From Desulfovibrio sp. Huiquan2017 (GTDB lineage Bacteria; Desulfobacterota; Desulfovibrionia; Desulfovibrionales; Desulfovibrionaceae), in contig NZ_JAFMPN010000013.1 of assembly GCF_017351175.1 (NCBI RefSeq), forward strand, positions 62,001-126,000: DNA of 64,000 nt. The letters are read 5' to 3'. The stretch's first letter is position 1. Each line of letters opens with the position of its first letter. The notes under the pieces were generated by a model, which worked only from the letters and a program-made list of their open reading frames with translations, had not been told where the DNA came from and did no database searches. Positions 25,943 to 35,281 of the stretch are shown here, piece by piece. The position numbers and the translations under genes were made by a program.

Positions 25943-26650
25943 TTAATAAAGACGCCCCGCCCGTTGGTCCCGGCGTGGCGTGCAGCCGCACCGGCCGGGC
26001 AGGGTCTCCAGCAGCCGGACTCCTTCCGGGGTGTCGATGCGCGCGGTCATGCGCGGCGGTTCCATGGGCGGCAGGGGGTGCACCTCGACCATGTCCACCG
26101 GGCCCACCGCGTCCAGGACGGAGCCGAGCCATTCAGGATACGGGTGGTGGATATCCAGGCCGAGCAGGCGGCACCCGAGGTCGGGCATGGCCAAAGCCGG
26201 ATGGGGCCCGGCCTGCCATTGGATGGCGTAGGGCAGCATGCCCGAGGCCAACAACCGCCCGTCCGAGGGCAGGGCGAATCGCCAATTGAGCTCTCCTCGA
26301 CTGATCGGCGTGGCCTGGCCGAAGGACACCGGGGCCGCGCCCAGAAAGGCGTCGAGGTCGTCGGTGTTGACCACCCAGGCCAGGAAGGCGGGCGAACGGT
26401 CCAGCCGCTCGCGCACGAAGGGATCGTCCAGGCCGAACCAGCGAGGCTTGGCCGGGATCGGTCCGTCCGGGTTGATGGCGATGACCTCCAGGAACATTTC
26501 CTCGCCGATGCGCATGACATGGTTGCGCGTGCCCATGGTCTCATGCACCCCGCCGCGCGGCACGCGCACGCCGAGCGTCTTTTCGGCCCAGGCCACGCCG
26601 CGTTCCATGTCCGTGGCCGCGATGACGATGTGATCCAGTCTGGTGTGCAT
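25943..26650 (-). CDS. VOC-superfamily glyoxalase-like protein
   Basis: 235 residues from the ATG at 26650 (AAGGAGGGGA upstream). TRLDHIVIAATDMERGVAW opens a glyoxalase-like (PF13468-type) domain; EMFLEVIAIN and the internal repeat of the fold follow. Members bind a divalent metal and act on varied small molecules; no substrate can be assigned. It lies divergent from hcp and downstream of nothing obvious; an upstream extension to 26815 lacks coding character. Confidence 0.75.
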   Translation of the reverse strand: MHTRLDHIVIAATDMERGVAWAEKTLGVRVPRGGVHETMGTRNHVMRIGEEMFLEVIAINPDGPIPAKPRWFGLDDPFVRERLDRSPAFLAWVVNTDDLDAFLGAAPVSFGQATPISRGELNWRFALPSDGRLLASGMLPYAIQWQAGPHPALAMPDLGCRLLGLDIHHPYPEWLGSVLDAVGPVDMVEVHPLPPMEPPRMTARIDTPEGVRLLETLPGRCGCTPRRDQRAGRLY

Positions 26651-26806
26651 TTCTGTCCCCTCCTTGCGTCCGGGCCGGGCCGCCGATCCGGGCGGCGCAA
26701 TGGTGATTGTTGTGTAGTGTCGGGAAAATAGCGCTTTCGCGCACGAACCACAACTCGTTGTGCCGGAAGGTGCGCCTTCAACTATTTTCGCTTTCCCTTC
26801 CCGTTT

Positions 26807-26820
26807 TTGACTCAAGTCAT
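26807..26820 (+). promoter_or_regulatory. FNR/HcpR-like operator upstream of hcp
   Basis: TTGACTCAAGTCAT is an inverted repeat TTGAC-N4-GTCAt of the form described for HcpR/FNR-type regulators controlling hcp genes. It lies 72 bases upstream of the hcp ATG and fits activation from a promoter in between. Confidence 0.6.
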
Positions 26821-26892
26821 ACTTTCGCTCCGCGTTTCGGGCTACACCCGTAACCAGTCAAGGCATTTCAACGAAAACCAAGGAGCGACACC

Positions 26893-28500
26893 ATGTTTTG
26901 TTATCAATGCGAACAAGCCGCCAAGGGCGGTTGCACCAAGATCGGCGTGTGCGGCAAGACCGATTCCACCGCCACCCTCCAGGACCTTCTCCTTTACCTG
27001 GCCAAAGGCCTCGCCCAGGTGGCCTGCGCGGCCCGCGAGCAGGGCATTGAGGATGCGAAGGTCAACCGTTTCACCGTCAAGGCGGTCTTTTCCACCCTGA
27101 CCAACGTAAATTTCGACGACGCCCGGTTCGTTGCCCTGATCGACGAGTGCGTCTCCCTGCGCGACGGGCTCAAGGCCCGGCTGTCCGGCGTGGCTTTCGA
27201 TGGTCCGGCCGCGCTGGTCCCCGCCCGGGACACCGCCGGCCTGGTGGCCCAGGGCCGGGAGGTCGGCATCAAGAACGACCCCGAGCCCGATCCGGACATC
27301 AAGTCCCTGAAGGACACCCTGACCTACGGCCTCAAAGGCGTGGCCGCCTATGCCGACCACGCGGCCATCCTCGGCCATGAGGATGACGGGCTCTATGCCG
27401 GGATTCAGTCCCTGCTGGCCGCCACCCTGGCCACGGGCCTGACCCTGGAGCAGGCCGTGGAGGCCGGGCTCGAATGCGGGCGCATCAATATCCGGGCCAT
27501 GGAGCTCCTGGACGAGGCCAATACCACCACCTACGGCCATCCCGTGCCCACCGAGGTCAAGCTCGGCCCGAGCGCGGGCAAGGCGATCCTGGTCTCGGGC
27601 CACGACCTCAAGGACCTTGAGACCCTGCTCAAGCAGACCGAAGGCAAGGGCATCAACATCTACACCCACGGCGAAATGCTCCCCTGTCACGGCTATCCCG
27701 AACTGCACAAGTACCCGCACCTGGCCGGGCACTACGGCACCGCCTGGCAGAACCAGAAGAAGGAGTTCGCCGAGTTCCCGGGGGCCATCCTGATGACCAC
27801 CAACTGCATCCAGGACCCCAAACACTATATCGGGAACATCTTCACCACCGGCCTTGTGGGCTGGCCCGGCGCGGTCCATGTGGGCAATGACGATTTCACC
27901 CCGGTCATCGAGCGGGCGCTTGCCCTGCCTGGATTTACCGAGGATATCGATAAGGGATCGGTCATGACCGGATTCGCTCGCAACGCCGTCCTGTCCGTGG
28001 CCGACAAGATCATCGACGCGGTCAAGTCCGGCGACATCCGCCACTTCTTCCTGGTGGGCGGCTGTGACGGCGCCAAGCCCGGCCGCAACTACTACACCGA
28101 GTTCGTGGAGCGCGCCCCGGCCGACACGGTCATCCTGACGCTCGCCTGCGGCAAGTTCCGCTTCTTCGACAAGCAGCTCGGCGACATCGGCGGCATTCCG
28201 CGCCTGCTCGACGTGGGGCAGTGCAACGACGCCTATTCCGCGGTCCAGATCGCCCTGGCCCTGGCCAAGGCCTTCGACTGCGGGGTCAACGACCTGCCTC
28301 TGTCCCTGGTCCTTTCCTGGTACGAGCAGAAGGCCGTGGCCATCCTCCTTTCCCTGCTGGCCCTGGGCATCAAGAACATCAAGCTCGGCCCTTCCCTGCC
28401 GTCCTTCATTACCCCCAACGTCCTCAATTACCTGGTGGACAACTACAACATCGCCCCCATCTCCACTCCCGAGGCCGATCTGGCCGAAATCCTGGGCTGA
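26893..28500 (+). CDS. hcp: hybrid cluster protein (hydroxylamine/NO reductase)
   Basis: 535 residues. The N-terminal Cys pattern CYQCEQAAKGGCTKIGVCGK (CX2CX7CX5C) binds the cubane cluster. Hybrid-cluster ligands are visible in HGEMLPCHGYPEL, TTNCIQDPK, GCDGAKPGRNYYTE and LACGKFRFF. Family members reduce hydroxylamine and, more likely in the cell, nitric oxide, protecting anaerobes from nitrosative stress. A ferredoxin-like partner is not adjacent. Control by an FNR/HcpR-type regulator is suggested by the upstream operator; the Crp/Fnr gene at 14124 is a candidate. Confidence 0.96.
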   Translation: MFCYQCEQAAKGGCTKIGVCGKTDSTATLQDLLLYLAKGLAQVACAAREQGIEDAKVNRFTVKAVFSTLTNVNFDDARFVALIDECVSLRDGLKARLSGVAFDGPAALVPARDTAGLVAQGREVGIKNDPEPDPDIKSLKDTLTYGLKGVAAYADHAAILGHEDDGLYAGIQSLLAATLATGLTLEQAVEAGLECGRINIRAMELLDEANTTTYGHPVPTEVKLGPSAGKAILVSGHDLKDLETLLKQTEGKGINIYTHGEMLPCHGYPELHKYPHLAGHYGTAWQNQKKEFAEFPGAILMTTNCIQDPKHYIGNIFTTGLVGWPGAVHVGNDDFTPVIERALALPGFTEDIDKGSVMTGFARNAVLSVADKIIDAVKSGDIRHFFLVGGCDGAKPGRNYYTEFVERAPADTVILTLACGKFRFFDKQLGDIGGIPRLLDVGQCNDAYSAVQIALALAKAFDCGVNDLPLSLVLSWYEQKAVAILLSLLALGIKNIKLGPSLPSFITPNVLNYLVDNYNIAPISTPEADLAEILG

Positions 28501-28506
28501 TGATCG

Positions 28507-28538
28507 GGCCCGCCGGCATACGTCGGCGGGCCTTTTTT
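28507..28538 (+). terminator. rho-independent terminator of hcp
   Basis: GGCCCGCCG (28507-28515), 8-base loop, CGGCGGGCC (28524-28532), then six T, starting just after the hcp stop codon. Confidence 0.92.
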
Positions 28539-28699
28539 CACATCCGGCCATCCCATCGTTTCCTGATTACCGGGATTTCGATGGCACTTGCGGCGGGAGC
28601 CCTCGCCCCGGCTGGCGTCCGCCCGCCGGGTGTGCTAGCCTGGATCGGCCGCATCCGCTTTCGGGGTGGGGCGCAACGCCAACAAAACAGGAGAGCGCA

Positions 28700-29047
28700 A
28701 TGAAGAATATACGCTATACGGATGTGGACCCCGTGGAGATGAAAGTGGCCGGACCGGGTGTGACGGGGCGGGTGGTCATCGGCAAGGCCGACGACGATGT
28801 GAATTTCTGCATGCGGGTCATTGAATTGGAGCCCGGCGCGCAGATTCCTCCACACTCCCACCCGTGGGAGCATCAACAGTTTTATCATGCGGGCACCGGC
28901 TATGCGGTCGTAAACGGCGAGAAGGCCGACCTCGGCCCCGGCAGCGTCGTCTACGTGGCCCCGGACGAGGAGCATCACGTGGTCAATACCGGCGACATCC
29001 CCATGGTCCTCATCTGTCTCATCCCCAAAGGCATCCCCGAGATCTAG
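28700..29047 (+). CDS. small cupin-domain protein
   Basis: 115 residues, RBS GGAG upstream. Both cupin motifs are present: IPPHSHPWEHQQFYHAGTG (about 50-68, His and Glu metal ligands) and GSVVYVAPDEEHHVVNTGD (about 84-102). It is a single-domain beta barrel that probably binds a divalent metal. Such proteins range from isomerases to small-molecule sensors; no substrate is evident. It stands alone between the hcp terminator and the signalling cluster. Confidence 0.88.
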   Translation: MKNIRYTDVDPVEMKVAGPGVTGRVVIGKADDDVNFCMRVIELEPGAQIPPHSHPWEHQQFYHAGTGYAVVNGEKADLGPGSVVYVAPDEEHHVVNTGDIPMVLICLIPKGIPEI

Positions 29048-29210
29048 GCCGCGCGAGCGGAGGCGGGGAAGGGGACGGCGTCGGCCCGGGCCGAGCCTTC
29101 CCGTTCCCGCCCGGATCCCGCCGCTGCCGTGCGATAAGGGATAATAGAACAATTGATTTTTTGAGGGGAATGGGAGATATCTCAAAAAGTATCAACGAAG
29201 ACGGGGCGAC

Positions 29211-30449
29211 ATGAGCATGGATTACCTTGACGGCCGCGACGATGCGGTTCTGACGATTCTCAAGATTACGGACGAGGTCAACCAACTCAAGGACGTGGAC
29301 ACCATCCTTGACAAGATCCTCTATGAGTCCAGGCGGTTTTCCGGCGCGGACGCCGGGTCCATCTTCCTGGTGGAGGACGGGCGGCTGATCTTCGGCTATG
29401 TCCAGAACGACACGCTGTTCAAGACCGAGGCCGCCAACTCCGCCCTGTATCAGAATTTCGGCATCCCCATCAGCGAAGAGTCCATCGTCGGCTACGTGGC
29501 CAAGACCCGGCAGAATCTGGTCATCGACGACGCCTACGAACTCGACCCGACCCTTCCGTTTTCCTTCAATAAATCCTTTGACGAAAAGTCCGGTTTCCGG
29601 ACCACCAGCATGCTGACCATTCCGCTCATCGCCCAGGAGAGCCGTCTGGTCGGGGTTCTGCAACTGATCAACGCCAAGAACGAGTCCGGCGCGGTGGTGC
29701 CTTTTTCCGACGAGGCCAAAACCTACATTCCGCTTTTCTGCAACAATGCCTCCGTGGCCATCGAGCGCGGCATCATGAACCGTGAACTCATCCTGCGCAT
29801 GATGCAGATGGCCGAGTTGCGTGACCCCGCGGAAACCGGGGCCCACGTCCAGCGGGTGGGCGCGTACTGCGCCGAAATCTACGGCACCTGGGCCGCCCGC
29901 CGGGGCCATTCGGGCAAGGAGATAAAGGGCATCCGGGACAACCTGCGCCTGGCCGCCATGCTCCACGACGTGGGCAAGGTCGGCATCTCGGACGCCATCC
30001 TCAAGAAGCCCGCCAAGCTGACCAACGAGGAATACGACATCATGAAATGGCATACGGTCTACGGGGCTCGGCTCTTCAGGAACCAGACCTCGGAGCTGGA
30101 CCGCATGTCCATGGAGATCGCTCTGTGCCACCATGAGAAGTGGGCGGCGCCGGGCTACCCCTCCATCCCCCTGGACCAGGTCTGGGCCAAGGCCCCGGAT
30201 CTCGGCGGCGCGCCCTTGAACGGCGAAGCCATCCCCCTGACCGCGCGCATCTGCGCGGTAGCCGACGTGTATGACGCCCTGGCGTCGCCCCGGTCGTACA
30301 AGGATCCCTTCCCGGATGAGAAGTGCCTGGGAATCCTGGAAAAGGACGCGGGCACGCATTTCGATCCGGAGATTGTGGAAATCTTTTTCGAGATTTTCGA
30401 CGTCATCAAGGCAATCCGCGTCAAGTGGGCGGAGACCCCGAGGACATGA
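29211..30449 (+). CDS. GAF and HD-GYP domain protein
   Basis: 412 residues. A GAF domain covers about 20-175 (ADAGSIFLVEDGRLIFGYVQ, TSMLTIPLIAQESRLVGVLQ). The HD-GYP domain follows: MLHDVGKVGISDAIL, HHEKWAAPGYPS, ADVYDALASPRSYK. A 15-residue insertion after the GYP motif (about 320-335) is unusual. The domain should hydrolyse cyclic di-GMP under control of the GAF ligand. It is the first gene of a run with the HD protein 4 bases downstream and the EAL-HDOD gene. Confidence 0.92.
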   Translation: MSMDYLDGRDDAVLTILKITDEVNQLKDVDTILDKILYESRRFSGADAGSIFLVEDGRLIFGYVQNDTLFKTEAANSALYQNFGIPISEESIVGYVAKTRQNLVIDDAYELDPTLPFSFNKSFDEKSGFRTTSMLTIPLIAQESRLVGVLQLINAKNESGAVVPFSDEAKTYIPLFCNNASVAIERGIMNRELILRMMQMAELRDPAETGAHVQRVGAYCAEIYGTWAARRGHSGKEIKGIRDNLRLAAMLHDVGKVGISDAILKKPAKLTNEEYDIMKWHTVYGARLFRNQTSELDRMSMEIALCHHEKWAAPGYPSIPLDQVWAKAPDLGGAPLNGEAIPLTARICAVADVYDALASPRSYKDPFPDEKCLGILEKDAGTHFDPEIVEIFFEIFDVIKAIRVKWAETPRT

Positions 30450-30453
30450 GCGC

Positions 30454-31365
30454 ATGGCACCGTCTGAGATGAAGCTGTATGACTATGTGGACCCGGTGGA
30501 CGCCGAGTGCGTGCGCCGGGAGGTCGAGGACCTCATGCGGGCGTTTTTCCCCGGCTATGACGGCGCGATCTTCCGAAACGCCTTCGCCGATGTGGAGCGT
30601 CTTTTCGCGGGTGGGTATCCCGGTTACCGGGCGAGCAACACCAAGTACCACAACTTCGAGCACACCTGTTCCGTGGTCCTGGCCGCCGTCCGGCTGGTTT
30701 ACGGGGCCATGGTCCGGGGCGAGACCTTTGCCGAAGGCGACTGTCTCAAGGGGTTGCTGGCCGCGCTCTTCCACGATGTGGGCCTGATCCAGGACGAGGA
30801 CGACGTCCAGGGCACCGGAGCGAAGCATACCGTGGGCCACGAGGAGCGGTCCATCCAGTTCATGCGCTGCTACCTGGCCGACGCCCTGTCCGAGCAGGAC
30901 GTCGAGGACATCGCCGATTGCATCCGCTGCACCATCCTGGCCATGTCTCCGGGCAAGATAGCCTTCCGCACGGACGCCATGCGCCAGATGGGGTATTTCA
31001 CGGGCACGGCCGATCTGCTGGCCCAGATCGCGGACCGTTACTACCTGGAAAAGCTCCTCCTGCTCTTCGAGGAATTCAAGGAGGCCAAGCTGCCCGGCTA
31101 CGGCAACGCCTTTGATCTTGTGCTCAAAACCCGGTCCTTTTACAAGGACGTGGCCCGCAAGCGGCTGGACCGCGAGTTCCAGGGCGCGGACCGTTACATG
31201 CTCGCCTATTCGCGATCGTGGCTGAGCGTGGACAAGGATCTCTACCGCGAGGCCATAGAGCGCAATCTTGCCTACTTGGACAAAATACTGGCCGAATGCA
31301 ACGGCGATCTGGATGAATTCGTTGCCAAACTCCGCCGAAACTACGTCAACGAGCCTCTCTGCTGA
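30454..31365 (+). CDS. HD-domain phosphohydrolase-like protein
   Basis: 303 residues from the ATG at 30454, 4 bases after the previous stop. HD-type ligands are YHNFEHTCSVVLA (near 66) and ALFHDVGLIQDEDD (near 106), then a His in GHEERSIQF. No GYP motif is present. It resembles metal-dependent phosphohydrolases acting on nucleotides; the true substrate is unknown. Its tight linkage with GAF-HD-GYP and EAL-HDOD genes suggests a role in signalling. Confidence 0.8.
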   Translation: MAPSEMKLYDYVDPVDAECVRREVEDLMRAFFPGYDGAIFRNAFADVERLFAGGYPGYRASNTKYHNFEHTCSVVLAAVRLVYGAMVRGETFAEGDCLKGLLAALFHDVGLIQDEDDVQGTGAKHTVGHEERSIQFMRCYLADALSEQDVEDIADCIRCTILAMSPGKIAFRTDAMRQMGYFTGTADLLAQIADRYYLEKLLLLFEEFKEAKLPGYGNAFDLVLKTRSFYKDVARKRLDREFQGADRYMLAYSRSWLSVDKDLYREAIERNLAYLDKILAECNGDLDEFVAKLRRNYVNEPLC

Positions 31366-31413
31366 ACGGTTCACACCCGGCATCCCGCCAGGCCTGAAGG
31401 GAGACGACAACGC

Positions 31414-32664
31414 ATGCACGGCAACACAGAAGCCTTCGAATCCATGTTTATCGCGCGCCAACCTGTTTTCGCGCCGGATGAGTCCGTGTGGGGCTACGAG
31501 CTGCTTTTTCGTTCCGGTCTCGACAACGTGGCCATCATCGGCGACGAGTCCCAGGCCACGGCTTCGGTCATCGCCGACGGCTTGACCCTGGCCACCGACG
31601 GCTTGGATTCCAAGGCCCGGATCCTCATCAATTTTCCGGAAGAATTGCTTGTATCCGACGCGGGTTTCGCCCTGCCCAAGGACCGTTGCGTGATCGAGAT
31701 CCTGGAAAACGTCCGGCCGGACAAACAGAATCTGGACGCGGTCCGGCGGCTCAAGGGTGCGGGATACGTCCTGGCCGTGGACGATTTCTTCGGCCAGGAG
31801 GAACTGCGGCCCTTTGTGGAATTGGCCGACATCATCAAGGTGGACATCCTGGCTTTGGGCACCGACCGGGCGCATATCGAGAGCACCCTTGCCGGACTGC
31901 CCCGGGACGTGAGCGTACTGGCCGAGAAGGTTGAGGACAACGAGACCTTCAACACCCTGCGGGACATGGGATTTTCCCTGTTTCAAGGGTTTTTCTTCAG
32001 CCGCCCCGAAATCATCCCCGGGCGCAAGCTGACCGCTGCCGAGACCACTCGGCTCCAGGTCCTCGGCGAACTGGCCAAGCCGGATTTCGAGCCCGCCCGA
32101 CTGGCCGACATCATCCAGTCCGATCCGAGCCTGACCTACCGCCTCTTCCGCTATATCAACTCCGCCGGGTTCGGCCTGACCAAGAAGATCACCTCGGTCA
32201 AGCGGGCCATCGATATGCTGGGCATGGTCCGAGTCAAGCAGTGGCTGCGCAGCGTGATCCTCGCCGACCTCAACCCGTCGCCCAAGGCTGGAGAACTGGC
32301 CTACCTAGCCGTGCATCGGGCCAAATTCCTGGAATCCGTCTGCTCCTTCTCCAACCGGCAGACCTGCAAGGCCGACAGCCTGTTCATGACCGGCCTTTTC
32401 TCCCTGCTGGACGCCATGCTCGGCATGAGCATGAACGACATTCTCAAATCCCTGCCCCTGGAAGAGGATGTGGTCGAGGCCCTCAACGGGTCCGGCGACT
32501 TCTACGACCTCCTGCGGCTGGCCGCCACCTACGAGCGCGGCCAATGGGGTGAGACCGCGCAGCGGCTCAAGCGGCTCTCTCTGGATTCCTTTCAGGCCGA
32601 ACTGCTCTACATCCAGTCCCGAAGCTGGGCCCAGAAAACGCTCGGCTACTCCAAGGCCAAATAA
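31414..32664 (+). CDS. EAL-HDOD (YuxH-type) signalling protein
   Basis: 416 residues. The N-terminal EAL-like domain (about 1-200) begins MFIARQPVFAPDESVWGYEL and has a degenerate EAL site (YELLFR, DDFFGQEE), as is usual for the YuxH family, so cyclic di-GMP hydrolysis is doubtful. The C-terminal HDOD domain (about 205-400) lacks HD residues and likely mediates protein contacts (LTYRLFRYINSAGFGLTKKI). Third gene of the signalling run. Confidence 0.88.
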   Translation: MHGNTEAFESMFIARQPVFAPDESVWGYELLFRSGLDNVAIIGDESQATASVIADGLTLATDGLDSKARILINFPEELLVSDAGFALPKDRCVIEILENVRPDKQNLDAVRRLKGAGYVLAVDDFFGQEELRPFVELADIIKVDILALGTDRAHIESTLAGLPRDVSVLAEKVEDNETFNTLRDMGFSLFQGFFFSRPEIIPGRKLTAAETTRLQVLGELAKPDFEPARLADIIQSDPSLTYRLFRYINSAGFGLTKKITSVKRAIDMLGMVRVKQWLRSVILADLNPSPKAGELAYLAVHRAKFLESVCSFSNRQTCKADSLFMTGLFSLLDAMLGMSMNDILKSLPLEEDVVEALNGSGDFYDLLRLAATYERGQWGETAQRLKRLSLDSFQAELLYIQSRSWAQKTLGYSKAK

Positions 32665-32707
32665 TCCGCCGAATCCATCCCGGATCCCTCGTCCGCGATT
32701 GATTTAG

Positions 32708-32725
32708 ACATTTTCATGAAAATGT
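32708..32725. promoter_or_regulatory. perfect 18-bp palindrome upstream of murI
   Basis: ACATTTTCA followed by TGAAAATGT is an exact 18-base palindrome, 48 bases before the murI start codon and just downstream of a possible -35 (TTGATT). It may be an operator; no regulator can be named. Confidence 0.5.
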
Positions 32726-32773
32726 GTAGACTCCGGGGCGCAACGGGGGCGCACCTCCCGGGGAGTGTAAAAA

Positions 32774-33613
32774 ATGAAGAATCAGGCAGAGTTGCCCATA
32801 GGCGTGTTCGATTCGGGAGTGGGTGGGCTGACCGTGCTCAAGGCCTTGCGTGAGCGCATGCCGTGCGAGGACATCATCTACCTCGGCGATACCGCCCGGC
32901 TGCCCTACGGCACCAAATCGGCCCAGACCATCGTCCGCTACGGCGTGCAGTGCGGCGCGGAATTGATCAAGCGCGGTATCAAGCTGCTCGTGGTGGCCTG
33001 CAACACCGCCTCGGCCGTGGCCCTGGACGCCCTGCGCGAGGCCAATCCCGGCGTGCCCGTCATCGGCGTGGTCGAACCCGGCGCGCAGGCCGCCTGCCGG
33101 GCCTCCGACAACCAGGCAATAGCCGTCATCGCCACGGAATCCACCATTGCGGGCGGAGCCTACCAGCGGGCCATCCACGCCATCCGGCCCCAGGCGCGCA
33201 TCCTCGGCCATCCCTGTCCGCTGTTCGTGGCCCTGGCCGAAGAGGGCTGGACGGACGGGCAGATACCCGAAGCCGTGGCCGCCCGCTATCTCGACCCGCT
33301 GTTCAGACCCGCGTCCGGCACCGGACATCCGGTTATTCCCGACACCCTCGTCCTCGGCTGCACGCATTTTCCCCTGCTCGCCCCGGCCATCCGCAACGTC
33401 GTTCCCTCGCACACCACCATTGTCGATTCCGCCGCCACCACCGCCGAAACCGTGTACCGGGAACTGGACCGGCTCAATCTCGACCGGCCCGGGAGCGATT
33501 GCGGTTCCACCGCCTACCTCACCACCGACGACGTTCCCCGCTTTGCCCGCACCGGTTCCCGGTTCCTCGGCACCCCCATTGCCGAAACGGACGTGGAGTT
33601 GGTCGATCTGTAG
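32774..33613 (+). CDS. murI: glutamate racemase
   Basis: 279 residues. The family motifs are GVFDSGVGGLTVLKAL (near 8), VACNTASAVALDAL (catalytic Cys near 76) and LVLGCTHFPLLAP (second catalytic Cys near 196). It makes D-glutamate for peptidoglycan. The length is normal. It is transcribed alone, with an 18-base palindrome upstream. Confidence 0.95.
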   Translation: MKNQAELPIGVFDSGVGGLTVLKALRERMPCEDIIYLGDTARLPYGTKSAQTIVRYGVQCGAELIKRGIKLLVVACNTASAVALDALREANPGVPVIGVVEPGAQAACRASDNQAIAVIATESTIAGGAYQRAIHAIRPQARILGHPCPLFVALAEEGWTDGQIPEAVAARYLDPLFRPASGTGHPVIPDTLVLGCTHFPLLAPAIRNVVPSHTTIVDSAATTAETVYRELDRLNLDRPGSDCGSTAYLTTDDVPRFARTGSRFLGTPIAETDVELVDL

Positions 33614-34057
33614 GATTCGGACGCGGAGAAAGGCCTTAAGGGAAAGCGTTCGTCGGGCAGGACGTTGTCTCGCGCCCGCTCAACGCCGAGGGCCTTGAGA
33701 CGTTCGCGTTCGTTGCGCCCGGATGCATGTCGCGGCGGAAGGTTCGGCCGAAGTGCTCTCCTGCCGTGCCGGTGGGGGATTTCGCTTTTGGAAGGGGGGA
33801 AGAATAACAACCGTTTCCGTCTCGAAGCGCCACAAAAACGCTTCGGGGAGGTGCCCACTCTCGTCTGCGGAAGCCGGACCATTGTCTCCCGAAGGGGCGC
33901 GTACGCACCGCTTCCCCATGAAATCCACCTGTGCCGGCGCAACGTCATTTGCCCGGTTCCCGCACGTCCCCCCCCCGGCACATCCCGCATGTCCGTGCCG
34001 AAAGCGGAGGCGTCTCAATCTTTTTGGAGGGGTCGAGGCGGGACCTCGGTTTCCGGC
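33614..34057. other. 444-base intergenic region without gene
   Basis: The region lies between the ends of convergent murI and the HDOD gene. No frame has coding character. It contains a hairpin CGAAGCG/CGCTTCG near 33820-33845 and GC-rich low-complexity text like the other intergenic gaps. Confidence 0.5.
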
Positions 34058-35278
34058 CTAGAAAAAGGCGCTCATGACGATGTCGATCTGCTCGGCGTAT
34101 TGGCTGACGGCCTGGTGCAGGGTGGCTTCCGGATCCAGTCCGAGGAGTTCCCAGGCTTGTTCGTCGAGGCCGGGCATGACGTACATGCCGCCCTGGGCGA
34201 CTTCCACGGCATTGGTCAGGTTGTCGGCCACGTGGATGATCGCCGGTTCGAGAGGGTTGGGGTATTCCATGGGATTGTGGTGGTAGTTGATCATCACGGC
34301 CAGACTTTCGGGAAATTTCCAGGCCGCGAGCAGGGGCTCGCTGATGTCCGTGTGGCAAAAGTCCATGATGGTCTGTTCGGCTTCGACCAGGGGCAAGCTG
34401 TTCTCGCGAGCGAAGAGCATGGCCTCGGTGGAGGCGTAGGGCAGTTTCTTGAACAGGATGAGTCGTCCCACATCATGCAGCAGGCCGCCGATGAAGAACC
34501 GTTCCGGTGACAGGCCGTTTTGGGTTCCGGCGAGCATGCGGGCGAAGATGCCGCAGGTGATGGAGTGCCGCCAGAAGGATTGCATGTCCACGAGTTCGGG
34601 CGGGATGTCCTTGAAATAGTTGATGGCCGAGATGCCGAGCGCCAGAGTGGACAGCTCCTTGCCGCCCACCAGGGCCACGGCCCGGGTGATGGAGTCGATG
34701 GTCTGGGGAAAACCGTAGAGAGGCGAGTTGACCAGCTTCAGGAGTTTGGCGGACAGGCTGAAATCGGTGCTGACCACCTTGGCGATGCGGTCGGCCGAGG
34801 CGGCATCGTCTTCGAGCACTTCCTTGATGCGGAAGAAGATGTCCGGAAAGCTGGCCAGTTCGGTCTCGTGTTCCACGATGGTTTCCGGCGTGCCCATGCC
34901 TTTGGTGAAGATGTCGCCCAGGTGTTCGACGTTGGCGGCCCGGCGCGTGTCCCGGTCCGGCAGCCGCCAGCCGCTCGCCACGGCGCGGGCGGTCAGTTCC
35001 AGGGCGATGTGGAACATTTCGATGACGGCCGGGTGGTCAGGATTCACGTAGAGGAAGAATTCGCGGACATAGTCCTCGATGGACAACAAATCGTCCTCGG
35101 TCAGATCGGACAGGTCCGGGGTCACTTCGGCCTCGGCCACGCCCATGCCGCGGAGCAGTTCGAGCTGCCGGTCGGACAGTTCGGTGCCGCTCTTGAAGAG
35201 CAGCCTGCCGTCCCTGGCGACCAGGTCGGAAGCCAGAATCATGCCCGCCTTGAGTTCGTCCATGCGCTTTGTGCCCAT
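34058..35278 (-). CDS. HDOD-domain protein
   Basis: 406 residues. The first 50 residues (MDELKAGMILASDLVARDGR) resemble the small N-terminal domain often found before HD-GYP regions. The HDOD domain spans about 150-370 (FSLSAKLLKLVNSPLYGFPQ, GGLLHDVGRLILFK). It is a regulatory scaffold without evident enzyme activity, although an HD pair is present. It lies 3 bases downstream of cheR and is co-transcribed; the pair suggests a role in chemotaxis or signalling output. Confidence 0.88.
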   Translation of the reverse strand: MGTKRMDELKAGMILASDLVARDGRLLFKSGTELSDRQLELLRGMGVAEAEVTPDLSDLTEDDLLSIEDYVREFFLYVNPDHPAVIEMFHIALELTARAVASGWRLPDRDTRRAANVEHLGDIFTKGMGTPETIVEHETELASFPDIFFRIKEVLEDDAASADRIAKVVSTDFSLSAKLLKLVNSPLYGFPQTIDSITRAVALVGGKELSTLALGISAINYFKDIPPELVDMQSFWRHSITCGIFARMLAGTQNGLSPERFFIGGLLHDVGRLILFKKLPYASTEAMLFARENSLPLVEAEQTIMDFCHTDISEPLLAAWKFPESLAVMINYHHNPMEYPNPLEPAIIHVADNLTNAVEVAQGGMYVMPGLDEQAWELLGLDPEATLHQAVSQYAEQIDIVMSAFF

Positions 35279-35281
35279 AGC

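Noticed and set aside
26651-26815. N-terminal extension of the VOC-like protein at 25943-26650
   Set aside because: The internal ATG has a strong AAGGAGG site and the upstream residues look noncoding.
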